Shown here: one piece after another, positions 1-13,614 of the stretch
Position numbering within the stretch: the first letter of the stretch is position 1
How the letters are laid out: each line of letters opens with the position of its first letter
NCBI GenBank assembly: GCA_013396525.1
Contig: VWYX01000664.1
Location: 252,470 to 316,469 of the forward strand
DNA: 64,000 bases
DNA from: Chaetorhynchus papuensis
Lineage: Eukaryota > Chordata > Aves > Passeriformes > Rhipiduridae
Direction of reading: 5' to 3'
The notes under the pieces: generated by a model
The model's database searches: none
The model's input: only the letters and a program-made list of their open reading frames with translations
What the model was told of the DNA's origin: nothing
Program-made: the position numbers and the translations under genes

Positions 1-3000
1 ACAATGGGCAGTGATTTTTTGATGTCAGTGTAGATGTTATACAAAACAACCAATTCCCAATTTTTTTTTGTACCACAAGAAGTTTTTCTACATGAGATTT
101 TGTGGCAATCACAAATATGATTTGGTTTAATAAACTGACTATTTTTAGAAAACAAAAGACTATTTCAGTATGGCTCAGCTAGAATTGCTGCATAATCTCA
201 TCTACAGAGCTAAAGTGGCAATGTTGTCCATTTACTGCTAAAAACAACCCGAGTGATCCAGTAAATACAGAAAATGAAATATCTCCTATTTCCATGGCAG
301 TATAATCCCATTTTGTCCCATTCTATAATTCTGTATCTCTCAAAATGTCTTTTTGTCTCCTCCAATAAAAGGCATGAAACAAGAAATGTTGAAAATAATA
401 ACCGGGAGCTATAAAGCCAGCTGATTCCTCACAGAAGGCTGCCATTGCTTCTTTATTTGGGTCAGTACTGGACAGTCCTGACTGTTAAACACCAGCACAT
501 TCACCCTTCACAGGACTAAAATAATATTTCACACCATACTCACTAGTTTCCATAAAAAACTGCTGCTCCTTCATGATCTAGCTGCCTTTTTTACTATGAA
601 GCTGCAATATTGATATGAACAAAGTGTAATGCTGGTGTGAACAGCACTGCTTTTCAGACATTAACTAATAGTGGTCTAGATACCTATCAGTCATACAATT
701 CCCAGTTTATTGCTGAGGAAAGTACAACGTAACAAATGGTGGTGAGCAGACCAAAACCACAAAAAGGAATAAATGTTCAAGCTGAAGGTAGATTGGAAGA
801 GAGAGATTCATCCCTACAGACTCGTGTTTTTTTTAAAATACAGCATTGCCTCAGGCCTGGAACAGGTATAGGAATACACAGATCTCTGTGACTAACGGCT
901 GCAATGTCACGTGCATTATATGCAGAGTAATATCTTCATTTCTGTGTCAAAGGGGAAGGAAAGCTTTAAAATGTTTAGCAAAAGAATATGTCTGGACACA
1001 GTAAGAAATATCCCTCTACCAGTCATTTCACTTTAGTCTAATTCTCCTTTTATTTCCGGAATTACTCAGGTATGAAAGCTCTTTGTTCTTTGAGGATAAT
1101 GTCTTAATGGCAATTCATCACAGCAGCCATGAAATCTTGATGACATCCATAAACCTTGAAAAACATTGTAGCTAAAGTAATCTCTGAATTTAAATGAGCT
1201 AGTCTTGTTCTTAATAGAATAAAAAACCAAGAAGTTATTTGCTGAGTAATGTGCACAGAGATTTAGTGTGACTTTGAGCGTACACATCTAAAACAAACTC
1301 CAAACCCTCAGCAGTTTGCTTCCCTTGTGAAGCTCACCCAGGTCTGTCTCTCAGCTACTCCTGGGCCAGCTCACCCACTGGCCTGTCTAGTCCAGCCCAT
1401 GCTACTGAGCTTAGAAACAGCAACCTCTGTCATGTCCTGACCTTGTCGTGATGACATAAAACAAAGGGTTCACCTTGCATGAGCAAAATAAGCTTCTTCC
1501 AATTTTTTTCTTAGAGTCCTACTACCTACTGTTCTAGCATATCTGAGCTTTTTTTATTTTATTTTTTTAACAGTTAAAAGAATTAGTACATTTTATTTTC
1601 CCTCTGAAAATATTTTGCTTTTCAATAGCAATTCCTGATTCTAGAAATTTTGGTTTTAGATGTCCCGATTTCAAACAGTCACATAACATTCTGCTATGGT
1701 GACTGTTTTATTATAGTTTCTTTTTACATGGAGAAGTTAAGCACAAATGTTTTAAACTAGTTCTTCAGTATAAAAAGTCACACTGTTAGTAAACCAAGGC
1801 TAGAAGTCAGAAGACTTCAGACTTCTTATTGAGTTATTTCAGTCTATGATCTGGCAAAACACATCAATAAAAACATTAGTATTTCTGGAATGCTCCTCTA
1901 CCTCTATCTCACACAGAGTTAGGCTTTAGAAACTCCAATTACATAAACCAGACTTTCGTGCAGCCTCCAATAATGTCACCCAGCTGAGGTCCAATCATTA
2001 CAAAATTGAATTAACTATATTTTATTTCTGTGAAGTCTAATGAGTGTCAGCAATATTTAAAAACTAGAATTATTTTTTTCAAGATGAATCCATTCAGTCT
2101 ATTACTGGATATTTTAACAGCCCCAGGAGCCCAGGAAGAAGCCAGCACTCATAAATTTGTGAGTAGTATCCAAATCTTTACCTTTTGGTAAGGCCTGATT
2201 AAGGCTTTTAAAAAAAATCAAACCAGAACAAAACAATCCCACTACATATCTAGCATAAAGTTAATTCACAGGAAGCTCAGTCCCCATTTTCCTACCCTCT
2301 CATAATTTCCATTCTTCAGTGCCTGTGCTAGTTTGTTAGACTGGTGAGGTAATGTTCGTAGCCATCCTGCAACTCCTGCAGCAGATGAGCTGGGTGCCCA
2401 CACACCCTACAGCTCCTCTGCCAGGCAGCCGGGGGGGAACAGTTTCATCATCAAGAGAAGAAAAAGTTTCCTGACAAAAACTGTCCACAAATTATGGCAG
2501 ACCCGAATTGTCCGAAGCCTTTCTAATGCCATCTTGAACAAAGAAAAATCACTTTTTCTACTAAACTAACCACTATCACAACGATGCTCTGTCCAGGTTT
2601 ATGTCCCTGCTGAGTAACACCCTCATGACTAACAGGAAGTTGCTCCAACATATAAATTAGTATTTGTAAAACTTTCCACAGTATCTTTCTGTCAATTCCC
2701 TCTTATTTTTCATTGTAACTTCTATATATCTATGCACAAGAGAGCAAGCAAAGATATGACTAATATGTACTACACTGACAGAAACTTGAAGTAACTAAAA
2801 ATCTGGCAGTTTTCTGAAATTGAAACATTAAATAGAAGTGATTTGGTTTTTACAGAGTTGTGATTAGACCAGGATACTGTCAGATCTTTAGTCTGGTGCC
2901 ATGGGAACTGAACACGTCATCATCCCATCTGCTGGGCTGATCAGAGTTGAGAGTACAAACAACCTGGCATCCAACCCCTGGCTGCTTATCAGTCTGGGCT

Positions 3001-6000
3001 CCCAAATTCTGGGACAGCCAAATCCACAGAGCATTTCCACAGGTTTCACACCCTGGAGAATCTGTGCCATTACGACCATGGGGGTCATATCCCTAGCTCA
3101 TTTACCAGAGAATTTAAATAACTTGGATTTTTGTCCTGAATCAACCCCAAATAACATTTCAAAGTATTGTCTGTGAAATGGAATTCTACATTTGTGTAAA
3201 TCTCATAAATTATGTTATTAACAGCAAAGAAACACAATACATGCAATTTTTAGTAGAGCATCATGAAACACCATCCCCCACCCCAGATATTTGAAAGTTT
3301 TTATTTCATGTTATAGTAAAAGATATATAAAAAATGCTCTCTCAACATAAATGGATAAAAGAAAATCAATACTTTATAAATGCAAAGAACCTTCCATCTT
3401 ACAATTATAGGCACTCTTGGATTTTGTCTACGTACCTTAATGTACTTGACAAATTTAAGTTGGCTATAGCAATGAGCTATACAGAACTAAAATTGATTTA
3501 TCCAGTATGACACAGGAAATCTTGAGATGAGCCAAGCTAAGAATCCAGATCTTCAGAATTCCCATCCTATGACTTATCCATGCATTTTCTGTCACTCTAT
3601 ATTTCTTTACATGGGCTGTAAGGCTTGGAATTTATGCAAAGTGAGTGGAGATATGCTAGGTTGTGTTCCCTTTACTGCCAGAGAAGACAGTGTCGGAAAT
3701 ACTTTGGTAGGCTGTATAGGAGTAATGGATTGCTCTTTGCTAATCAAGATGTCAGCTGACAGGGCACCTTTTCATCCACTGCAGTTGCAATATTAATTTA
3801 CAAAGCAATAGTTTATACTAGGAATTGCCAAAATCATTAAAAAGAGGGTTTTCATAACCTGACCCATGACACAGGCACTTTCAGTAGTAAGTGATGTCTG
3901 AAGTCAGTAATAAACACTGGTATATTTTATGTTACTTTAGCTAAGTCAAACAGATATTTGAAGTGCATGCTATGATCTCCTGAGATGAAGGAACTACGTA
4001 ACTTCCAAAGGTGAAAAAGGGGCTTATACTGTAAGACCTGAATGTGCTTGCAATGCTAGTAATTTGACAAGAAAGCAACAGCATGTAAGTTTGGTGTTCT
4101 GGTACAGGGCTGAAGAAGTTTCTCTTGAGTACACTACTGTTCACCACACAGTAAAGACAAGGTCATGTTATCGGCATGTTCAGGGGTTTTGAATTCAGAA
4201 GGGTATTTATCAGGAACCACAAGGAACCAGTCTGGCAGCTCTGAATATTGAATTCCTTTGCAAAAAAAGCTTCATTCACACGGTCCTGCCCATGTGTGCC
4301 TTCAATGCCAGCCAGCGAATGGCCATAGAGTATCTCTGTGCCTGGAGGTGTTCTCTTTGCATCAGAGATGAGGAAGGTCTGCAGAGAGAAATGTGTGCAG
4401 TAGTGCCACTGCTCAGACTTCTCTGAACATAAACAATGGACGTCAGTCTCCAGGGCTACCACTGCCAGCCTACCACTCAAGCTGGCATTAAACTCACTTC
4501 TAAAAAGAACATACTGCTGATTGATAGCAGAGTTTAACAAGGGCAAATCCAGCACTCCAAATGACCTAAACGTGTGAGAGTAGGACACATTGCTCTTTTT
4601 CAAGAGTGTACTTCAGAGTCTAAAAGACTACTAGCAAATGGATGAAAGCAAGGAGTACACCAAAGGATATTTTCAATCCTTTTTGGTGCCACAGAGTTTC
4701 AGTAATAAGTGAGATGGCTAAGCTTGCATGGAAACAACGAAGGAAAACTTTAAAAACTCTAAGGAGAGATGCTCATGCTAAGTTAGAGTATCTCCTTCTA
4801 TCTTTTCTCAAAGCCTACAGTGCTTTCCCCAAGGAAAAGTTATGGCTATTCTAAGTACTTCAGATTTCTGTTGCTATAAGAAAGAGGATATCAGGATCAG
4901 GTTCTTTATAAAATAATAATCTATACGGGGATCTCTGACTCGATTCAGTAAAGCATGTTTTTATTGCGCAGTCAAAAGAAAATTCTTGAGTTGTGGTCAT
5001 AGACAACTTGCTAAAGCCTTACAAATGGAAAAAATGGATTTCTAAATTTCTAAGATATTGAAGAGTGATGGAAAAGAAGGAGCAATAGTGAAGTTATCTG
5101 AAAAATGGCTGGGAAATTTTAAAGTATCAGAAGTTAGAAAAGTAGAAGCAACTGCAGCACAGGGGAGTAATGGGAAGAGCAAAGAATGACTTTTTTTAAA
5201 AAGAATAACAATTGCCTTTACTTTGTGGCTAATCTGGAGATGAGAAAAAGGATCAGCTCTTAGGGACCTGTGCTTCTAATAAAGAAGCTATGAGACTGGC
5301 TAACATCACTGGTGAAAACTTGTTCTACTTTGATAAAATTTTAAATGAAAAAAACCAAACCAAACTAAAATCTCAGTTTCTTTTAAACCAGGTTAAACAT
5401 GTCTCCTAAGGTCTCTTCTTGTTAAGATCATTAAGTTCATAACTAAGCTTCCTCATACTGTCAGAAAGTGCTGGTAATCATAAATGAGAAGACTAGGAAC
5501 AGAGGCAGAGTTGATATCAGATTAAAACTATAAGACCTCTCCATAAAATTGTCAAGGATAGTCCTTTTCAAGTACAGGATGTTTCTGCATCTTTTTTTTC
5601 TTCTTATCACTGTTTGTATCATAACAGCACTTACTGGATAGAATGAACAGTGAGCTGCATGCTTCTAGCTGTGTTTACAAATAGAAAGACAGAGCTTATA
5701 TCCTAGAGAGCTTATCCATTAAGTAGGTAATAAGTATGAGGAGGAAAATCTCAAAAGATTAAAGCCTGGGATACTTAATCCTCCCTTTTTTCCTAACATG
5801 TGACTCCAGGATAGTTCATGTATATTGGGAAGATTCTGAGACCTAGAGTTGTAAATGGCTAGGAGGATGTACTTTATTTCTAATTAATTGTAAAATTCAG
5901 TTCAAATATTGTAATTTCCTTTTGGAATGTATGAAATACATTAAAACCTCAAAGAGAAAATCACTTTAATAGAATGGATTATGCCATTCATGCACAACTC

Positions 6001-9000
6001 TAATTTTGTAGTTAATGCAGTCTCCCTAGCCATCTACATGCAATCTCCCCAATCTGTTACCGTGGGACATTTCAAAGCGTTCTCAGCCTGTACTTCAGTA
6101 AGCAGGTAATATCAAAAGAAGAGACTCAAGAATGGGATCAACAAAGTTTACTATTGTGCATTGTTAGCTATTATCTAGAGCAACACTAATTTAGGTTTAA
6201 CAGGAAAAGTAATCTTTTTGAGTAAAAGCTAGTTGCTGGAGGTCAAAACTGACAGATGATCTCATTATTTCTTCCTGTTAAGAAAACTAAACACTTCGGA
6301 GTTTGTGAGTCAGTGGAGGATGACAGATACAGATTTTTAAATGGTATTATTTTTTGTTCTGAAGGAGGCAGCAGAGACACAAATACACTGGTATTTCCTT
6401 GTTACATGAAGGCAGCAACAAGAGCCTTGCTTGAAAGATTCTCTCTCATTGCTCCAAAAGAATTTTAAAGTCAAAGCAAGTGTATTTGGTTTAAATTTCC
6501 ACATGATACTGAAATCTGATTCTGAAAAATAACAGATCATTCTAATACAAATATATATCAAATAAAACCTATTGATACTAATGTAGCAAAAATAAGATCA
6601 TCCTGTCAAATCTGTATCTCTTGACCTTCAAATGTATTTAAATATTATTTTTCTTTTCCTTTTTTCTGTCCTTTCTTTTAACTTGAACTAGTTTGTTGAC
6701 TGTTTCAAGTTTCATGGGTGGTGTGCTCAGTCTTTAAGTCCCTTGGTGTGCACAAGCATGCCGAGGTTTATAGAGAACTTCAGCACTGTCATGCTGATTG
6801 CAGAGAAAAGTCTGCTTGGTTACAGAACTGTGAGTTACGGATTATGCAGACATCTTCATCTGTGGCACAACAGGCTTCAGTGTTTGATGCAAAGCTGGAA
6901 ATAAGAAATGGAGGGATAAAAGAGAAATGGAGCAAAAAAGAGGCTGTTGCAATACAAAAGCTACTGTCTTCTCTTAGAATACAAATAAATGTTTGCCTTT
7001 GGGTTTAAGGGTTACTGAAATATAGCAATTTGAAGCCATGAGTTCTTTGCTGCATTAATGCCTGTCTGACTGGTCCTGGCATTAGTGGAATTCATTGATA
7101 TCTGGAAATCTGCAAAGAAGATTTAACTACAGGAAACAACTACGGTAAAATAAATTTTGTCCTGGCTTAAGTGGTAGAGACCTGCTTTGTGATCTGATGA
7201 TAGATAGTGTGCTAAAATGGCCAACTAATGATGTTTTGTACGGGTGCCTACTGAATGTAATCTGCAGCTGTAATGTAATCTAAGCAGACCAGATCTGGGA
7301 GTACATGGATGTACAGAGCTGACAGCGCACAAAGTAATTTGTCTCTGTTGCACATGAATGCCTGGGAAAGACAAACATTAACAATACATTTTCCAGAAGT
7401 TCAAAGCGATAGAAATTCACCTTTCAATACCAAGATCCTCAGTTAAAGGCTCTGTATACCGAGGAATGCCAACATGTAAATCATCTCTCCTCCACATGTG
7501 GGGAACCACCTTGCATTTTGCAAGACCGCCCTGCAAAGACCTTTTACCAGTCCTTTCTCTGTGTCCTGGGAGACACCTGGAGGAGTTCAGGGGCGTAACA
7601 AGGGTCTTTACGGGATGATAGGGAAAGTGTTGTGACCTGCAGCACCAAAACACTCCTTATGCTCCTCAAATGTCAATGCATATTTACTGACACTTAAAAA
7701 CGAGCCTTTTAAAAATGAGGGATTCATTTGGGAACTACAGTGAAATAAAGATTCTTGAGAAACAGGGGACACTGGAAGAATCCAGTAAGGATCGCCTGCA
7801 TTACCAATGACAGAACTCACTACAGTCATTCTGATGCAAATTCTCCTCCTTTACAATTTTTTGTCCCTGTTTCTGTGCCACAAAATTAGAGACAACAATA
7901 AATCTCGATTCTCTGCATCAGATTATTTCACTGCTTTCTCCAGAGATTTTCCTCTACAGAATAAATCCAGTATAATGTGTTAAGATTAGCAAAGTTACTT
8001 AACAGACTGTCCTAGTGGCATATTTATTAATATCATATATAATGAAGTAGTGTATTACTGTGTAGTAACTTTAGTATCTTTATATTTAGCATAAAATAAA
8101 AGGACTCCCCTCCCGAACAAAACACACAACAAGTGAAGCTTAGAGTGTTGGCCCATTGCCTTCAAGGATGAATATTATATACAAATAGCTTTTAAACATA
8201 TACTGGAAATTTATAAACCAGTTAACTGTGCTCTAATTTGAGGAATGGAAAAAAACCCCATCTATTATTTGTTTCAGATGTAAGAGAATAATAAAAAGAA
8301 TTATAAAAATCTGCCTGCTACCTAGCAGGGAGCCAGAAGGATTCCTGCACTGATGCTAGGCAACACTGGAGGAAGAAAGCACTGACTTGGAACAGAGTCC
8401 TTTCAAAAATATGGTGTTACAGCAGAATCCCATCAGTACTTTCAAATCTGTCACAGCTCTCTAAAGCCACTGGGTGACTTGTCTATGACAGCACAAGAAT
8501 AAGCAGTGACAGACAGGAACTCTTCATTTAAGAACACCAGGATATAATGATATTCTGAATGCTAGCAAAGATGCAGCCAGAATGCAGAAGTTACCGTACC
8601 TTTGCTTATGAAACTGTTATGCAGGAATGCAATTGAAATTCTTTATTGGAGGAATCAGAAGAGTTATTTGGCACATCCCGTCAGGGAGAAATAGGGCTCA
8701 CCCACAGAGAGACTTTTTTCAGATTTAGTAGATGATAAATATTGGGGCAGATATGCAAACCTTCAGGTTGGTTTAGCATTTTAAAGGCAAGTTTTCACAG
8801 AAGTCTTAGAAGTGAATAATACCCAACTTTTGATAGGTTGTTGCTGCCATCACTTTGCTAGATGGAAGGAGAATTTCATTCTCCAAACTTAAGTGAGAGA
8901 TGTTGAAATACTTGATATATGGGAAACTGTGGGTAGGGCCTTCTCCACGAGCGGGACAGTCAACTTGGCTAAAGGGGAAAATGCTCACAGAGCATCTTTC

Positions 9001-9243
9001 ACAGACATTACAGTAACCTAGGATATACTATATCCTCTCAGTTCTGGTTTCTGTCCTGTTGGGATAGTCCTTTGTTCTGAAGAGTATCTATCATACACAG
9101 AATTATACCTACAGTCTGCCTCAATAGCTGTTGATTTACAGGTTTCCATAACATATGTGCCACTAGCCAACAGATTATACATTTAGAGACATAGTAATAC
9201 CCAGTTTACTCCAATATACATATACCAACAATATACTAGTTGG
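1..9243. other. AT-rich unique DNA, no gene seen
   Basis: No coding exon, RNA gene or recognisable transposon was found in this stretch. Open frames are short and overlap on both strands, as expected by chance. The longest is a 146-codon minus-strand frame at 4163-4603, which has no signal peptide, membrane segment or domain motif that I recognise. A moderately GC-rich patch at about 1321-1440 and another at about 2340-2440 remain unexplained. The stretch is probably intergenic or intronic. Confidence 0.6.
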
Positions 9244-9274
9244 GTAAGGAAGATCAAAGGAAGATCTTCCTTAC
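9244..9274. repeat. Perfect 12-bp inverted repeat (hairpin)
   Basis: The left arm gtaaggaagatc (9244-9255) and the right arm gatcttccttac (9263-9274) are exact reverse complements separated by 7 bases. A 16-bp perfect palindrome, aaggaagatcttcctt, overlaps the right side (9257-9272). The arms also form a short direct duplication (ggaagatc twice, 11 bases apart). The stem is too short for a typical animal microRNA precursor. A small templated duplication or inversion is a plausible origin. Confidence 0.8.
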
Positions 9275-10844
9275 TAATGAAGATAACTCACAGTTTTCAG
9301 CCTTTTAGTCTTTCAGTATTTAAAGTGGTCCAGAAAAAAAAGCCCCCAGTCTGTTTGTGACTCATCTGGAGTGCTTAGACGTCCAGAAAAGCTATATGAT
9401 CACACATGCTGGTTGCTAGATGTAGTATCCATTATGAAAGCCATAACTACTAAGAGTTTCTTCAGAGCCTCCATACACTAAAGATGATCCAGTAGTTTTA
9501 TTAAAGATTTTCCTTAGAGGCTGATTCTACCTAATCTTCTTTTAAACTTTTACTCCCTTTCTCTGTTTTTCACAGCCATTGTCATGGTATCTGACTACTT
9601 TGCATTTCACTTAACCTAGCTTATAACTCTTTTTGTTTCATATAAAATAAAAAAATCACTAACCACTTCCTGAATGTTGTGTGATATTCTAAATGGGCTG
9701 TAGAATACATCACGTTTTAACCAAGAGAGGCAGGGACCTTTCTGTCATCTGACTGTGTCTTGAAAAATTAATTCTAATCTCCTTTTTTTAAAAGCTCCTA
9801 TGCTGATGGGTCACAGCTGAGAAGGGAAATGCTTCATAAAATCAATGAGTCACCTCTGATATGTTGCCTACTCCTCTGTTAAGGTCACCCCTGCCCGACT
9901 GCTGGAGATCATCTGATGGAGATAAAACAATGTCAATGGGTATCTCTAAGGGGAAAACAAAAACCCCCACAAGAGCTCACCTTTTTTACCTGCTGTCTGT
10001 AAAAGATATGATTTTTCCCTAGAAACTGAGGTAATTTTAGCCTTGTCCTCACTACAACGGGTACAACCTTGGAGGTCATTAGACTGAATTTAGGTAAACA
10101 GCTTCAGGGACTGTGAATTCCTTGTCACTGTTCTTTCTGGTAAAACTTTCTGCTATGAAAAATCCCGCCAACCCTATAATGACATTGCAGAGGATGCACA
10201 CATTTGGCTGCTAGGAGCTGATCCTAGATTCTTAATCCTGCATGTTCCTGACAAAATCTGCCCTTTGGTGGTCACACTGTAAACAACATAGATCAGATCC
10301 TTTCTGATCAGAGGAAACAGCATGCTCTTTCCATACAAAGCCCTTCCCAAAGCCCTTTTTCAATATGGTCATTCATTCTTCATTGACACATCCAAGCCCA
10401 CACAGTTTAAACAATTTCCAAAAAGACAGAAGATACTTTTTAAACCTTTTGAGCTTGGGCTAATTTTAAACCTACTCCAGCTGAAATATTTACTGCATAT
10501 CTTCCTCATAAATTATGTGATATTCAAAAAGTGAAAATCCTCATTTCAGCATCATCATCTCAAGTGGAAAAACTGCAAATCCTCCAACAGAAAATTAGGG
10601 AACATTTGTTCTGTCCGTAACAGCTCAAGTGTGCAGCAATTTTTTTTCCCTGGCACAGATGTATTTAGGTTTGCTAGCTGGTGAAACTATTGTAGCTATT
10701 CTGCTGTGTCCCTGAAGACAGGCATCCTATGGCTACAAATGACTGTATTATTTAATCATGAAAAGACAAGACTTTGAATAAGAGAAAGCATTTCTAAGAG
10801 AAAAGTTACCAAGAACTCTGGGATCTGACTGCATAATTCAATCT

Positions 10845-10873
10845 CATTCCATTTTTTGAATGAAAATGGAATG
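10845..10873. repeat. Perfect 11-bp inverted repeat (hairpin)
   Basis: cattccatttt (10845-10855) and aaaatggaatg (10863-10873) are exact reverse complements around a 7-base loop. Pairing stops immediately outside the arms, so this is a small isolated hairpin and not part of a longer foldback element. Confidence 0.75.
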
Positions 10874-12246
10874 CTGCTGAAATGATGTATTCATGCCTTG
10901 GGAGTACACTCAACATAAGCTGAAGTGCAATGATGTACTTTTTTTCAGTCTTGGATAAAAATCAGCTTTGTAGATAAGAGGACAGGAAAATATGCTCTCT
11001 GAGCATTTCACAAACATTAATCACTTCATGCCTCCATTGCAAAGATATGCACATTGCCCTTCATTTGCAAAGTAGATAGGTGCTAGCACTGCTTCAGGCT
11101 TTGGGGTGCATCTGAAATTCTTTCAAGGGCTTTGATTTTTAGTAAGCATTTGGTATTTTCTCTTGCAAAATATGTTTGGTTTTTTTAAAGTACGTCTATG
11201 GAAACACTCAATTTTGAGATGCAAAGAACATCAAATCATTAGGCATGTATGCACTTTTATGTTGAATACTACCATTTTGCTCATGCAAATGCAAGACACA
11301 GTTTTTGTAATTTACCCACAGTGACTCAACAATAAAAGACCTGGTGCAATTCTGATGAAGCTTAAGCATCAAATACATATTTTAACTAACTACGAGATGG
11401 CACTTCTTGCCCCTTACATTTCCTTTCATCCATATCTGATTTTTTTACTTCAGTTTTAACAAGACATGTTTTTACCTGTGCAGTGACTAAGACTTAAACC
11501 AGCTAAAAGTAGATATACTTCATAATAGTCTAAAAGTAGGAAACATGGCAAGAATGGGAAAATAATTTAAAAGTATATCAGCAATGCAAATATGGAAACT
11601 TCATCAGAAATAAGGTAAAATTAAGTCTTTAATAGTAAAAACTGTAGAAAATGCTACCTTTCTGCTGTCCCTGAAAGGCAAAAACGTTCCTTTAAACTGG
11701 AACAAGTAACGAAACTTCACTTCTAGATTAATTATTGAGATGTGAACAGATGTGGTTCTGTAGGGTTTTTAACCTTGTATGCCTGTTTGAGTTCACGCAA
11801 ATGACTGAGTCACTGCTATGGGAGATTAAAAGAACCTAAGGTTAGTGTTTAATTACCTTTCACTACACCTTTCAATTAACATCTCTCTACTGTTTTCCTG
11901 TCTCCTTGGCAGTGGCTATCATGGTTTGTTCATAGCTCATCATTGACAAAGAGATTAAGTGTTGTCCAAGGATACAGAAAGGGGCAAGCCCTACGCTGGG
12001 ACCGAGGCAGACCACATTCGGTTTGGCAGCTGACTGTAGGAGCTGACTCCAGAGCAAGCTTTGTTTTGGTCTCTGTAGGTGTCACCAGTGTTTTAGAGAA
12101 AAATATGCAGTGCAGCTAAGAGAACATTCCCTCCAGGAGCAGTGGACTCAGTATTGAATTGAACATTTAACAATGGAGAGTTAAAATATTCTGGCCCTCA
12201 CCTTTCACAATATTCCATTTATAAAATGGCATGAATGTTCACATTA

Positions 12247-12270
12247 ATGTTAATTAATTAATTAGTTAAT
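12247..12270. repeat. Short TTAA/AATT run
   Basis: Tandem ttaa/attaat units make a low-complexity run here. Each contains TAAT or ATTA cores of the kind bound by homeodomain proteins. The run could equally be a simple repeat with no function. Confidence 0.5.
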
Positions 12271-13363
12271 TTTTACTTTGGCTTTTTAAGACCAAAACCT
12301 CAAGCATAATATATCTAGGAATGGAAAGGATACAAGATGCTTACAGTAGTGTATTGTCACATTTTAAGTGCTATCACACTGATTTATATATGACCACAGA
12401 GAATTATAAATCCAGTTACACCTATGGCAAAAAGGCTGCACAGTGAACAATATCATATAGTCTCATTTACCATTTTTTGAAAAAAAAACAGGATTCAGCT
12501 GCTTTGAAGTTTTACTTTGATCTCACTGAGACCTACAACCTGTCGTGTAGCCAAAGAAAGGGAGACTCAACGAATAAAAAAATGAGCACTAGACTTACAC
12601 AGTAGTATCAAGAACACAGACAGAGGGAAGCTGAGATTGCTAGGAAGTCAAATTTCATTTTAGAATCTCTAAACATTGGGTGGTACCACACAAGACAGAT
12701 GAATAAGTTTTTGTGGTGCTGAATCCTATGTTATGCTTTGAACCTGCTTATAAGATTAGCCAGTAATTCTAAATAGGTCACACCATTCACTGCACATTTG
12801 AGGTCCAAAAGGAAAGTCATGCAGGTGGGCAGACTAGTCAGGGATGAACTCAGGCAAGCTTCATCTTTAAACTGCGATTGTATGTAAAACAAGAACATTT
12901 TCATCCCTGTCTTCAATTATGCTCTTCAATGATGTTTACAAAATTATCCTCAGTTCACTACTACAATTATCACTCTGATTTCCTTTGTGAGGTCTCCAAT
13001 TTTTAGCTCCTCATCTAAGGTCATAGTGTGGCCCAAGTGTGGGGGTGATGCACCGCCACACTTCCCCTTCCTCTTTGAAGCCTCTAGGATGTTATTTTGC
13101 CCAGCTACTTCAAAAGAAAATCAATAGTTCCTCATGCACCAATGCCCACAGTTTCACAATTTTGCTGACACAAAATCCTTATCTTGTAGCAGAAGGAAAA
13201 TATTATGATTTTTCTCATTGTACGTACACTACATGAAAAGAACTTTATGTACTTTTACAAAGTTACCTATTCTTTATCCCAAATTGAAATCCCTATGATA
13301 ACTCTCATTTTTGCTCCTTTATAGGCTAGAAAGACCTCAGGCAGAGCCTTCTTTTGCCCTTCC

Positions 13364-13431
13364 TTTGTTCCTCCCTCCCTTCCCTTTGTTCCTCCCTCCC
13401 TTCCCTTTGTTCCTCCCTTCCTCCCTCCCTC
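13364..13431. repeat. 21-bp pyrimidine minisatellite, about 3 copies
   Basis: A 21-base unit starting tttgttcctccc is repeated at 13364, 13385 and 13406. The third copy is degraded into ccctcc units. One strand is almost pure C/T apart from a G in each unit. Because 21 is a multiple of 3, a chance minus-strand frame through it reads as a 7-residue Gly/Lys/Arg/Glu repeat. I do not take that as evidence of coding. Homopurine-homopyrimidine tracts like this can slip in replication and are often length-variable. Confidence 0.9.
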
Positions 13432-13614
13432 TTGGCATAATTTATCGACATGAGCTGTCTGACATTTCATTGTGATGATTACGTCTGGGAAGGAGACTTG
13501 ATTATTAACAGGTCAGCTGGACCCTTTATGCTTTAAATAATAAAGCTTCCCTCTCTTCCAAATACACCCTCAGTTTAAGGAAACCTACTTTAATACTTTG
13601 ACTCTTTTCAAAGA

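Larger units (their letters stand above)
9275..13363. other. AT-rich unique DNA, no gene seen
   Basis: No gene or clear transposon was found. The stretch holds a short hairpin at 10845-10873 and a ttaattaa-type homeodomain-motif run at 12247-12270. It also has tracts around 11030-11380 and 11760-11950 that look unusually free of repeats and low-complexity sequence. Their mix of short AT motifs resembles conserved non-coding DNA, but conservation was not tested. Confidence 0.5.

Noticed and set aside
2901..3176. 91-codon plus-strand frame with an overlapping minus-strand frame
   Set aside because: No recognised domain, no splice-bounded exon structure and an overlapping open frame on the other strand; composition explains it.
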